From NCBI GenBank assembly GCA_003427395.1, contig BFEA01000221.1:1956544-1987661 (forward strand): a stretch of DNA of 31,118 bases, in the 5' to 3' direction. Position numbers and translations under genes: made by a program. The stretch's first letter is position 1, and the number at the start of each line of letters is the position of its first letter. The stretch comes from Chara braunii (lineage: Eukaryota; Streptophyta; Charophyceae; Charales; Characeae). Below the pieces are notes generated by a model, which was not told where the DNA came from, did not search any database, and saw nothing but the letters and a program-made list of their open reading frames with translations. Below are positions 21,231-29,362 of the stretch, piece after piece.

Positions 21231-21310
21231 TGGACCCACAGGCCTGAGTCAGTTGGTACACCCATGAACTGTTGAAATGCACACTCAAGTTCAAATCCAG
21301 ATGCAACTTT
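21231..21310 (+). mobile_element. tRNA-like SINE
   Basis: A-box-like TGAGTCAGTTGG (21245-21256) and B-box-like AGTTCAAATCC (21288-21298). The phrase GGTACACCCATGAACTGTTGA matches GGTACACCAATGGACTGTTGA, read across 23210-23230 in the SINE there, apart from two bases. No functional cloverleaf is seen. The boundary at 21310 is approximate. Confidence 0.6.
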
Positions 21311-21404
21311 GAGTCCATGAATGAAATGAAATAATTCTGAATTACCTCGGGCCAGTATGTTATCTCAAACCCTTGGCCTTTTTCAGAAAACAAACAAAAG
21401 TAAC

Positions 21405-21480
21405 AAGAAGGATTCAAACTTGTTATCTGTTTACAAACAGCATCATGTGTGTACCATTCAGCCAAAGGGACTGGATTGTC
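21405..21480 (-). mobile_element. tRNA-like SINE, opposite orientation
   Basis: The minus strand has TGGCTGAATGGTACA (A-box region, plus 21450-21464; identical to 23201-23215) and GTTTGAATCC (B box, plus 21410-21419). The spacing is tRNA-like. It lies head-to-head near the copy at 21231. Confidence 0.65.
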
Positions 21481-21655
21481 TGGGGTTCCGCAAGCGCCTC
21501 CTGGCCGGTCTAGTACCAAGTACTACCCGGCCCCCCCCCTCTTCCTCTTCTTTGAAATCCTGTATTCTGGGGACCAAGTCCCATTTACCCAAACTCTTCA
21601 TTCCTGACCATCCTTTCTGAAGATCAATGGCCTGGAATGAAGAATTGGCCAAAGT

Positions 21656-21660
<5 letters not shown>

Positions 21661-21699
<39 letters not shown>
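21661..21699 (+). repeat. T homopolymer of about 38 nt
   Basis: A long T run after AAGTGGGAC. It may be the poly-A tail of a minus-strand retroposon; upstream sequence in that orientation was not identified. Confidence 0.9.
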
Positions 21700-21700
<1 letters not shown>

Positions 21701-22120
21701 AGAACCCGGGGTCCTCACAGTCTACCCGGAGTAAGGCCCCGGTTGAGTAGTAATTCAGGATTCCAAGTAATCTCTGATTGTAGGATCAAAATATGTCAGC
21801 ATGATCAGACAAAAGTTATGCTGGGGGTATATTTGCATGTTCCAGGGGAATATACATGGTCCATTTTACACATTTGGTGAGTGGTGGGCCCAGGACCAAA
21901 AGGTACAGTAACGGGTTGGCCCGAGTTCGGAAATTAGAAAAAAAAGAAAAAAAAAAGAAAAAAAAGAGGAAATTAAAGAACCACCCAGCTTGCAAGGCCC
22001 CTGCGTGTGCAGCTTCCCGAGTGTGCGATTTGGATCTGGAGGCAACTGTTCGTGTGTACGTTCTTACTGCTGACTTTCGGATCGTGTCACAGCCTCGAAG
22101 GGGTCGCCTGAACGGGCTAT
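21700..22120. other. Gene-free stretch
   Basis: Contains an A-rich run at 21938-21975. No gene or RNA recognised. Confidence 0.35.
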
Positions 22121-22243
22121 GGGCCTCGCTGCACTACTCTCGACATGCACAAAAGACAAAAATCATGGCCGTGCATCTTTGCATATTCTAGCGGAAGATT
22201 CCACTCTCGTTTTGCACGTTTCGAGAGTAGTGCAGCGAGGCCC
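22121..22243. mobile_element. MITE family D copy 1, perfect 23-bp terminal repeats
   Basis: Terminal inverted repeats are 22121-22143 and 22221-22243, perfect over 23 bp, with ends GGGCCTCGCTG and CAGCGAGGCCC. They are flanked by TAT on each side (22118-22120; 22244-22246), a 3-bp direct repeat that fits a target-site duplication. The 77-bp interior has AAAGACAAAAATCATGG and GTTTTGCACG, both recognisable in copy 2 at 22964-23090. The GGGC tips and 3-bp duplication suggest a PIF/Harbinger (Tourist-like) relative, but the class is inference. Confidence 0.85.
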
Positions 22244-22319
22244 TATTTCTACCCCTTTAGGACCTTCAGGCAAGCGAGCAAGAACGGTAGGGATAGTCGG
22301 GCAATGCGCACGCTGAATA

Positions 22320-22385
22320 TAAGACTCGAACACACAACCAACGGCTTGGCAGGCTAACACCTAACCATAAGGCCCTTGTGTCATA
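22320..22385 (-). mobile_element. tRNA-like SINE or tRNA fossil
   Basis: The minus strand reads TTATGGTTAGGTG (A-box-like) and, at tRNA spacing, GTGTTCGAGTC (B-box-like, plus about 22334-22344). It is not similar enough to the other SINEs here to be the same family. No cloverleaf closes by eye. Confidence 0.45.
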
Positions 22386-22599
22386 CGAGTAGGGGATACC
22401 CATTCGCATACAGTTGACGCAAGGGATGCGGATTTTCTCTGCTGAACTGGAGGCCGCCGTGGATATTCGCGAACGGCTGAAGTTAGGTTTTTGTAGATCG
22501 CCCTTGCAGCTTTTTGGCGCGGTGGACCAATGGTGCCATGCGCGCTCGTTTCTCTGTTCCGCGCGCTTTGTCTCTGCTCCGCTCTCAGCAACAGCGAGC

Positions 22600-22713
22600 G
22601 ACCAATGTCTGTTCGTTTCTCTTCCGCGGGCAGACCGCGCGGTTTGAAACAGCCTACCGGCGGGGTTAAATGGCACGCACGCAATAGGAAAGAGAAACGA
22701 ACAGACATTGGTC
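22600..22713. mobile_element. Foldback element with perfect 24-bp inverted ends
   Basis: Arm 22600-22623 (starts GACCAATGTCTG, then TTCGTTTCTCTT) is the exact complement of 22690-22713. The 66-nt interior is GC-rich (GACCGCGCGG, ACCGGCGGGG). Just upstream (about 22525-22562) GGACCAATG and GCTCGTTTCTCTG occur in the same order, a diverged partial copy. No target-site duplication is convincing. Confidence 0.7.
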
Positions 22714-22720
22714 GATCTCT

Positions 22721-22792
22721 GTAAGTGGGACCAGTCGGTACATCCATGACATGAACTCCTTAAATAGAGACCTGGGGCTAGGTCCCACTTAC
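22721..22792. repeat. Hairpin GTAAGTGGGACC / GGTCCCACTTAC
   Basis: A perfect 12-bp inverted repeat (22721-22732; 22781-22792) with a 48-nt loop. The loop contains CAGTCGGTACATCCATGA, resembling the SINE A-box region at 21250. A related hairpin with AAGTGGGACC stems lies at 30187-30221, and a single AAGTGGGACC lies near 22866. Confidence 0.65.
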
Positions 22793-22963
22793 ACGAATTA
22801 AGCTGTCAGACACATTTGAGACCGTAGATAGCAAAGATCAACGGCCAGATTCTCTTAATCCGTTCAAGTGGGACCTTGCCCCTGATTTCGAAACCGCAGA
22901 TTGAAATTAGAATGCGAATGCAAAAAAAATAAAATAAAAAAATAAAATAAAATGCATGCAATA

Positions 22964-23090
22964 GGGCCTCGCCACACCACTCTCGAAAAATGTGAGAAAG
23001 ACAAAAATGTGGCGGTCGCATCTGGCCACGTTCTAGGCGGAAGTTCGTTCTCATTTTGCACATGTCGAGAGTGGTGTGGTGATGCTGCCC
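22964..23090. mobile_element. MITE family D copy 2
   Basis: 127 bp, same architecture as 22121-22243. The left end GGGCCTCGCCACACCACTCT and the right end complement GGGCAGCATCACCACACCAC differ by small indels before the shared CACACCACTCTCGA. The interior keeps AAAGACAAAAATG, TTCTAGGCGGAAG and TTTTGCAC. Flanks are ATA and ATT, one mismatch from a 3-bp duplication. Confidence 0.8.
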
Positions 23091-23189
23091 ATTGTTCAAT
23101 TCGAGTCCTGGGGGCAGGTCAGGTCGACAATGAAAATAAAATAAATAAAATAAATAAAATAAATAAAATTAAAATAAAATTGGAAGGTT

Positions 23190-23265
23190 CCAAGGCAATG
23201 TGGCTGAATGGTACACCAATGGACTGTTGATCGATAGACAGACCATAGGCTCGAATCCCAAGCTA
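23190..23265 (+). mobile_element. tRNA-like SINE, best-preserved copy
   Basis: A-box region TGGCTGAATGGTACA (23201-23215) and B-box-like GGCTCGAATCC (23248-23258), preceded by a (TAAAA)n tract (23129-23180) and GGTTCC near 23187. This copy best links the copies at 4784, 21231 and 21405. Confidence 0.65.
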
Positions 23266-24035
23266 AATGAATAAAAATAGACTCAGAAGCTTGTCCTTCC
23301 TCCTCCACCACCAACACCGCCAGCGCGTATGCTTAAAAAAAAAAAAAAAGCAAAAACGCAGGAATTTGCGTGTGCCGGCTTTGCTGAGGGCCCGAACGCC
23401 TTGCCACCTAGGCGATGGACCGCTGCTTCTGAATCTTCTTGTGCGGATTGAAAGAACGGTGGTGATCTCTTTTCCCAGCGCCTGCCAATCTCAATCTACC
23501 TGGTCAGTGGGAGGTCCCTACGTGGGAGGATTCTCTCGGTCCACGCGTCCGGAGCTTCTGCTAGAAATCATGTTGTGGGAAATGACAACGGAAGGGATCA
23601 AGCCATCGGCGCGTTCGAGGAGGAACTCGGAGGTGGCTATGGCGGACGACTTTGCACGCCGGTTATCGTCACCACCCTTATCATCATCATCATCATCATC
23701 GTCATCGTGGTCATTATCACGATCATCATTGTTATCATCATCGTCGTCATCATCACCATTACCATCAGCATCCAACAGGAGGGGATTTCATGTTCATGAG
23801 TTTGTGTCGATGTGTAGTCGGGACGGTACAGATAGATATTGATAAGAAATAGGGGAAAAAGGGGGCAGGTATAGAGAGTTCCGCGCACGATTGGAGAAAG
23901 GGAAAGAGCGGGCGAGGGGGCGGGGCGGGGCGGGGCAAGAAGGTGCTCGCGGAATGGAAGAGCGGGGGAAACGCCGGACAAACGCGGGAACGATGCTGGA
24001 TGGTGAAGTTTAATTACGTATTTGATCTTGGAGTG
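23266..24035. other. Low-complexity region upstream of the gene
   Basis: Includes an interrupted (ATC/TCA)n block at 23680-23770 and a GC-box/G-quadruplex motif, four G-runs separated by single C (23916-23935), 100 bp upstream of a TATA-like element. The 191-codon plus frame at 23267-23842 is mostly poly-Ser read from the microsatellite and is not supported. This stretch could hold distal promoter elements of the gene at 24.7 kb. Confidence 0.4.
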
Positions 24036-24045
24036 TTTTTATATA
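24036..24045 (+). promoter_or_regulatory. Possible TATA box of the NTMC2T5-like gene
   Basis: TTTTATATAG sits between a G-rich block and a GC-rich leader. A start site about 30 bp downstream would give a leader of about 650 nt, which contains several ATGs (for example near 24290, 24322 and 24387). Either these are upstream ORFs or the true start site is closer to the coding region. The assignment is positional inference. Confidence 0.3.
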
Positions 24046-24179
24046 GCCGGTCATTTCGTTCAAAACCGGCCACTTTTTTTTCTTGTGTGCTAGATTCGGC
24101 TGACTCACAGAAGATAGCGAAGTACTTGTGGTGGGTTTGCCATAGCTCTTTCTTCTTTATATGGTCTACGGAGAGGTTT

Positions 24180-24201
24180 GATCCGCGCTTGATCCGCGCT
24201 T
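24180..24201 (+). repeat. 11-bp perfect tandem duplication
   Basis: GATCCGCGCTT is repeated twice, then GATCTTGC follows. It lies in the inferred leader or promoter-proximal region; a role as paired binding sites is speculation. Confidence 0.7.
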
Positions 24202-24529
24202 GATCTTGCAAGGAGCGAGTGCCGCTGAGGAAGCAGGTTTCGGCATATTCTCAAACACACACGGAGAGAGAGAGAGAGAGATAGAGAGAATGCGGTCGGT
24301 ATCTTGGTCTCAGTCGGGCCATATGGGGACGCGATTGTGGGCGCGTCCCGGTCGGTCAGGTCCCGATCGCGTTGTGGTCGTCGGAGATGTTCAATCTGTC
24401 TGTTGCCCCGCGCCGCGAGGCGTAGCCGCCGCCCTTGCGCTCTCTGTGGGGTTGTTAGAGCGGCCGTTCTAGCGGTGTAGCTTTGCCTGGGCCCTCTGTC
24501 CGGGCGTCCGACGACGGCTGGTGGCTGTC

Positions 24530-24570
24530 GCGCACGACCAGTCGAGCGTCATCGTCGACTGGTCGTGCGC
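24530..24570. promoter_or_regulatory. Perfect 16-bp inverted repeat in the 5' leader
   Basis: GCGCACGACCAGTCGA (24530-24545) and its exact complement (24555-24570) flank the 9-nt loop GCGTCATCG, ending 155 bp before the start codon. In RNA this would be a very stable hairpin; in DNA, a cruciform or a dimeric protein site. It could restrain ribosome scanning if transcribed. Function is inferred only. Confidence 0.6.
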
Positions 24571-24725
24571 AGCGCATCTGACGGAAAAAGAGGGCGATCA
24601 CGCTGTCTATCGGAGACGCCCCCGTCCGTCCTTTATCAGTCGTCGCTTGTCCTCCCTCCTACTGACGCGGAGGAATCGAATCACTCTTCTCTGTCGGGAC
24701 TCTTTGCGGTCCCGTCGAGAGGCGC

Positions 24726-25768
24726 ATGGCGCTGCTTCCGCCATTATCTCGAGCCGCGGTGGTCACGGGCTCCGTCCCGGCCCCGACCCCGACCCCGTCT
24801 TCTTCCGCTGGCCGGCCGAGCGCCCCGACCCGGGTGCTGCCGAAGCATCAGGCCTTGACCCCGGCAGGCGGACGACCGCCGCGTGGCAGACTCTCACCCC
24901 TTGCCTCCTGTCCGACGTGGAACATCGTGGGCGGTCTTCGAAACCCATCACAATCAACATCATCATCATCATGTACTGATGGGGGTTTATCGTCAAGGCT
25001 ACCATCATCTGTGGCATCGGAAGTTTCAGGAGAGGGAGGGGAGAGGAGGAGTAGGAGAAATGGGCGGCGGCGGCGGCAGCGCCACGTGTCCGCATCGCCG
25101 CGCGCGATGGAGGAGGAGGAGGCGGGAGGCCGGCAGATCGTGATGGTCAGGGGGGTGTCGGGACTAATGACGGTGATCGAGGAGGGGATGTGCGGGGAAA
25201 TGAGCCCCGGCCTACAAGCGGACCGCTACACGACTACGGTGAAATACGCCTCCTCTCCTACGCCCAGTCCTACGTGGCACCTGCCTGTCGAGGGCCGGGC
25301 GCGTGATGTGGCGTTTGCAAGTCTGGGCGCTAGCGCCACGCTGGCAATGACGCTGCTCTTCTCTTGGATCGGGACGATGGTGGGCTACGAGCACCCGGCC
25401 TTGAGTTCGGCAGCGATCAGAGGGGACGGCCGCGGAAGTGGCGCGCCCGGGGGCGCGGGGGCGGGTGGCGCAGCCGGCGGCGTCGGGATCGGCGGCGCGG
25501 CGGCGCCGCCAAGCGCCGCCATGCCCGAGACGGACGCCGGGCGGAAGGAGTCCGTGGAATGGGTGAACATGGTGCTTCATAAGGTATGGAAGGTTTATCG
25601 GCGGAGCTTGGAAACGTGGTTGGTCGGGCTGCTCCAGCCTGCCATTGATAAGCTTCCTAAACCGGATTACGTGAAAAGAGTGAAAATCATGGAGTTCTCG
25701 CTCGACTACGAGCCCTTGTCCGTAAGGAACGTCCAGCGGCGCGCATCGCGGCGAGCCAATGACTTGCA
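24726..25768 (+). CDS. NTMC2T5: NTMC2T5-like SMP/C2 protein, exon 1 (N-terminal part)
   Basis: Encodes residues 1-347 plus two bases of codon 348. ATG 24726 is the first in frame after the stop at 24663-24665. Residues 1 to about 80 are rich in Ser, Ala, Arg and Pro and almost free of acids, like a plastid transit peptide. A hydrophobic segment (about 195-219, VAFASLGASATLAMTLLFSW) is the expected single membrane anchor. A Gly/Ala-rich linker (about 233-262) follows. From residue 275 ESVEWVNMVLHKVWKVYRR starts an SMP (synaptotagmin-like, mitochondrial, lipid-binding) domain that continues in exon 2; PDYVKRVKI and EPLSVRNVQRRASRRANDLQ closely match plant NTMC2 type 5 proteins as I recall them. 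Family role: tethering and lipid transfer at membrane contact sites. Donor GCA|GTGAGT fits consensus. Type 5 versus type 6 is less certain than the SMP assignment. The leader carries a hairpin and a possible TATA. Confidence 0.9.
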
Positions 25769-25814
25769 GTGAGTCCTCCTCTTTTTTCTCTTTGCGCCGC
25801 AGTCGTGACAACCA

Positions 25815-25815
<1 letters not shown>

Positions 25816-25855
<40 letters not shown>

Positions 25856-25864
25856 CTTTCGTTC
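25816..25864 (+). repeat. (CT)n then (CTTT)n microsatellite
   Basis: A pure CT run of about 32 nt followed by TTTC repeats, about 50 bp after the splice donor. Confidence 0.9.
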
Positions 25865-26039
25865 TTTCTTTCCCCCCATCAACGCACCACCAATCCGATC
25901 CAGTTGTCGTCAACCAGAATTTAACTTAAAACAGAATCATTCTTGATCTCATCCAGAATCGCATTCACAAATTCCATCCATAAGTTCATTGATTAATTCA
26001 CATCAAATGACATCACGATGTCCATCATTATGTCCAATC

Positions 26040-26300
26040 ATTGATCATGAAGTCCAATCATGAATTCCTCTCATACAGTAAATTGCAATCATGAACTCTC
26101 ATCATGAATTCCATTCCTAAATTCCAATCATGAACTCTAATCATGAATTCCATTCATAAATTCCAATCATGAACTCTAATCATGAACGTTCTATCCTAAA
26201 TTCCAATCATGATCTCTAATCATGAATTCCAATCATACATTAATCAACCATCAAGTCCAATCGCGAAAGACTGCGGCCATGAAGTCCAATCATGAATGCC
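26040..26300 (+). repeat. Degenerate 13-bp minisatellite in intron 1
   Basis: Successive 13-mers such as AATTCCAATCATG, AACTCTAATCATG and AATTCCATTCATA follow one another with few length changes, at least 15 units. Looser related units extend back to about 25970. A 39-52 bp higher-order pattern is visible at 26096-26200. The ATCATGA junctions make short palindromes. Confidence 0.85.
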
Positions 26301-26374
26301 GTCGTTAATTGCTTAATATTAAGAAATCCATCGTGAATTTATGTAGAAATATTTTTCGGGAATACAGGTCACTA

Positions 26375-26479
26375 CACTCTTCCCCCGAATACAGCGTACG
26401 GTCATCATAGCTGAATTTGGGGTATCTTTCAGTCTAAATACAGCTATAATGACCGTACGTTGTATTCGGGGGAAGAAGG
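26375..26479. mobile_element. Stowaway-like hairpin MITE, family A copy 2
   Basis: 105 bp. The left arm is CACTCTTCCCCCGAATACAG after TA (26373-26374). The right arm complement is CCTTCTTCCCCCGAATACAA; the flank TG (26480-26481) is a one-base change from TA. The arms pair on through CGTACGGTCAT. Same length as copy 3. Confidence 0.8.
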
Positions 26480-27047
26480 TGGATAGGAAGTAATGGTGAT
26501 TTATCAAAGATACGATTTTGAAAAAAAAAAGAAAAAAAGGAAAAAAGAAAAGATACGATTTTGATCAATTCTTCTTGAAATTCTTTGGCTATAATGTCGA
26601 ATGTAAAGAACCTTGTATTCTTATCGAAGATCTTTAGTGAACCATCCATCTCCCAGAAGATATCCTTAAATAATGATAAGCAATCAGGACATAAACTTCA
26701 TAAAGTGAGAAAGAAGTAATAGACGTGAATAAAAATCCGCGAATGGATGAATTCATTAAAAAAATAAAATAGGTACCTGTCGTCAAAAAAAAAGGTACAT
26801 GTCGTCAATTTTGCCCACTGCGGCGCGGTGAAGGAGGTGCGCGCGATGCTCGGGGAAAAAAAAGGGGAGTCGAGATAGATAGATGATACTACCAAAGGGC
26901 CTGATTGTCCGATCGTCCTGTCCCATGGGAAGCCAATGAAAAGTGATAATAAAAAAGAGACTAAAGTCATGGACGAGCAAGCCTATGCTCGGTAAGGATA
27001 GGTAACCGCCAGGTGTGCTGCTCTGCTTCAGACCGATGGACTGGGTT
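26480..27047. other. Intronic stretch without recognised features
   Basis: Contains A-rich runs at 26520-26552 and 26757-26793. No repeat copy or gene recognised. Confidence 0.4.
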
Positions 27048-27320
27048 TCCTTCCATCTCCCCTTCTCCCAACCCCCACCTCCGTTTCTTTCCCTCCTCTC
27101 CCTCTTTCCTGGTTTTCCCTTCCCCCCTTCCCCCCTTCTCCATCTTCTTCCCCCTTCTGGCCACCCCCCTTCTTCGCGTCTGCCCCCCTTTTCTGCCCCC
27201 CCTTTTCTGGGCCCCCTTCTTCGCGTCTGCCCCCTTTTTCTGCCCCCCCTTTGTGCCCCCCTTCGCCCCCGCTTCTCTGCTCTGCCTTCCCTCTGCTTCC
27301 TGGCCCCCTTCTTTCTTTGC
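27048..27320 (+). repeat. Pyrimidine-rich tract (C/T)
   Basis: Almost pure C and T on the plus strand, with an internal duplication of CCCCCTTCTTCGCGTCTGCC (27165-27184 and again near 27212-27231) and several CCCCC(T)nTCTG phrases. Long open frames across it on both strands are low-complexity artefacts. Confidence 0.85.
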
Positions 27321-28319
27321 GGAATTCTTTAAGCACATGACTTCAAATTCCTCGGTTGCATTTCCTAAAGACAAGAAGAGTATGATGGACTATCCTTCGT
27401 GCCCCCGAGAGCAATTCGCCTCTCATCATCATGAACGTATGTATACAAACGGTCTTTTGGTCCAAATGCAGTCATGATGCTGAAGTATTGTGTTCAGGGG
27501 AAAAAGGTAGTCGATGGTCTGCACTCTTCAGAAGAACAGAAAAGCAGCGATGACGTGGCATGGACTCACACTCACCGTTCATTCAGTGGAGATAAAAATA
27601 AAGGTCGGGGAACGCCAACAGCGGGGATGACGGGAATGGCGGGAATGGCGGGAATGGAGAATGGTGAAAGCGGGAATGGAGAATGGATAAAGAGGCGGGA
27701 AAGGAGGGGATGAGAGAGAGAGAAGGCAGGAGGCGGCGACTGACGTCAGTGGGAGTGCAGGGTCGATGAATGAGAGAAACAAAGGGCCGGGTGATCTGTC
27801 AGGCTGCGGCTTCTGATGGTTACTGTAAACACAAAAGAATGAATAGAGTGGAAAGATGCTTTTTTTACCCCTAAGCTCCTAAGTTAGCAGTTACAAAAAA
27901 AAAAAAAAAAAAAAAAAAGTTAGCAATTGCAGCTCGATCCCGCCTTGATTGCTCGCTCGTGCAGCTCTCCCTGCTTGACCTTGACCACCAAGGGAAACTT
28001 GACACTGCTTTAGGCTGCTGGTGTGCAGCCCATAACGGAAATTGAATAAACGGGGGAGGGATTTGAAGAAGAAGAAGAAAGGTAAGCAATGGCCAGATTG
28101 CTCTTCACACGCATTCCATAAAAAATCGTTTCTTACATACGTGTATATCGCTCAAACGCGCACGCATTCCTCTACATGTTTCAACCGGGTGTGCCCCGGT
28201 CTCATCAGGAGGCTTTCCGCTTAACCCTTTGCCTATCGGCCCACCTCACTCTACCACCCACTGAGCTGTCTGGGATCGGGATTTGTCTGGGATCGGGATG
28301 GACGAATTCGTCGATGAGA
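27321..28319. other. Intronic stretch without recognised genes
   Basis: Includes a GGGAATGGC repeat patch (27628-27660), a GA run at 27711-27722 and an A run at 27894-27918 followed by a repeat of the bases before it (GTTAGCA). No gene seen. Confidence 0.4.
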
Positions 28320-28690
28320 AGGCAGCAGAAAAATTCGAGGGAAAAAATTCCGAAAGAAGGGGGGAGGGGAGGAAACAGGATAGAAAGAGGAAAGAAAGAG
28401 AGAGGGAGGGGGAGGAAATGAGACAAGAAAACAAGGGGGGGGGAAGAAAAAAAAGAAGGGAGAAAAAAGGAAAAAGATAAATTAAAAGGGGAAGAAAAAC
28501 GAGAAGAAAAGGATAGGAAGAAGGGGACAAGAACAAGGAAGGAAGCGAAAGGTGAAAAGAGGGAAGAAAAAGGGGAAAAAAAGAGGTAAAAGGAAAAAAT
28601 TCACGAAAAGGGAAAAAAAATGGGAAAAAAAATGGAAGAAAAAAGGGGAAAGAGTAAAAGGAAGGGCGAAAAACGGAAAGAGCAAATGAC
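28320..28690 (+). repeat. Purine-rich tract (A/G) of about 350 nt
   Basis: The plus strand is nearly all A and G, with pyrimidine interruptions only every 10-30 bases. It lies 1 kb downstream of the pyrimidine-rich tract in the same intron. Open frames here (Lys/Glu/Arg on one strand, Phe/Leu/Pro on the other) are artefacts. Confidence 0.85.
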
Positions 28691-28781
28691 ATGTAGATGA
28701 AAGTTAGCAGTAAAATGCACCTTCAGAGGTAACGGCAGAAACTTCAAAATAGAGTTAAAAAAGAACCAGAAAGGGGAATCA

Positions 28782-28841
28782 CCCNCCCCCCCCCCCCCCC
28801 CCCCCCCCCCCCNNCCCNCCNNCNCNNCNNNNCNNCNCCNN
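28782..28841 (+). other. Poly-C run laced with N: unresolved sequence
   Basis: A C homopolymer with scattered N calls followed by GGGG. This is a base-calling failure in a homopolymer, not a scaffold gap of fixed length. Any frame crossing it (such as 28601-29086, minus) is meaningless. Confidence 0.9.
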
Positions 28842-29362
28842 GGGGATGGGAATCTCTGCTCTAGCAGCAGGCACTGCCCAGCTAACACTGTCAGGCTACA
28901 AATGTCAGATCTCTTTTTTTTTTTTTTTCTGTCAGATTCGATACTCTGAAAGCCTGAAATGTTACTGAATTTAAGTGAAATTGAGACTGGTTTATTAATA
29001 GAAAAAAGAAAAAGAAAGCCTGAAATATAATTAGCCATCTTGTGAAACTTTTTTTTTTTTTTTTTTTTTTTCATCTTGTGAAACATTTTGATTCATTACA
29101 TGGTTGCAATCTGTGAGTGTACTTCTTTCATCACAGTCACGCACTTCTTTTTCTGTACGACACAATATAACAATATATGTGCACAAACTGAATGTCGATA
29201 GACAGTCGATGGAACCGAAGCCACCAGTACACGGCCATACATCGGCCGCGGGCCCCTCACCGCGACTTTCGGAGGCTGGAAACGCGCCGAAGGCCATTGA
29301 TGAAATTTATATCAACAGTGGCCCGCCCCCAAAATTTTCAAGTAGGCGACGCGATCTTTTTT
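28842..29362. other. Intronic stretch with a T-run-bounded repeat
   Basis: CATCTTGTGAAAC occurs on both sides of a T run (29036-29048; 29071-29084), and CTGTCAGATTC-like text flanks another (28905-28938). This is the pattern of short duplications around homopolymer insertions. No gene. Confidence 0.45.

Noticed and set aside
23267-23842. 191-codon plus-strand protein
   Set aside because: Most of the second half is poly-Ser encoded by the ATC/TCA microsatellite, and the rest lacks any domain.
24521-24979. 152-codon frame overlapping the start of the NTMC2T5-like gene
   Set aside because: It opens with GTG, runs through the hairpin and overlaps the true coding frame in another phase; no domain.
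27013-27477. Pro/Phe-rich or Gly/Lys-rich proteins on both strands
   Set aside because: Produced by the pyrimidine-rich tract; composition mirrors the DNA and no start, domain or codon bias supports them.
28246-29086. Hydrophobic minus-strand proteins
   Set aside because: Reading of the purine-rich tract on its complement, one crossing N bases; artefact.
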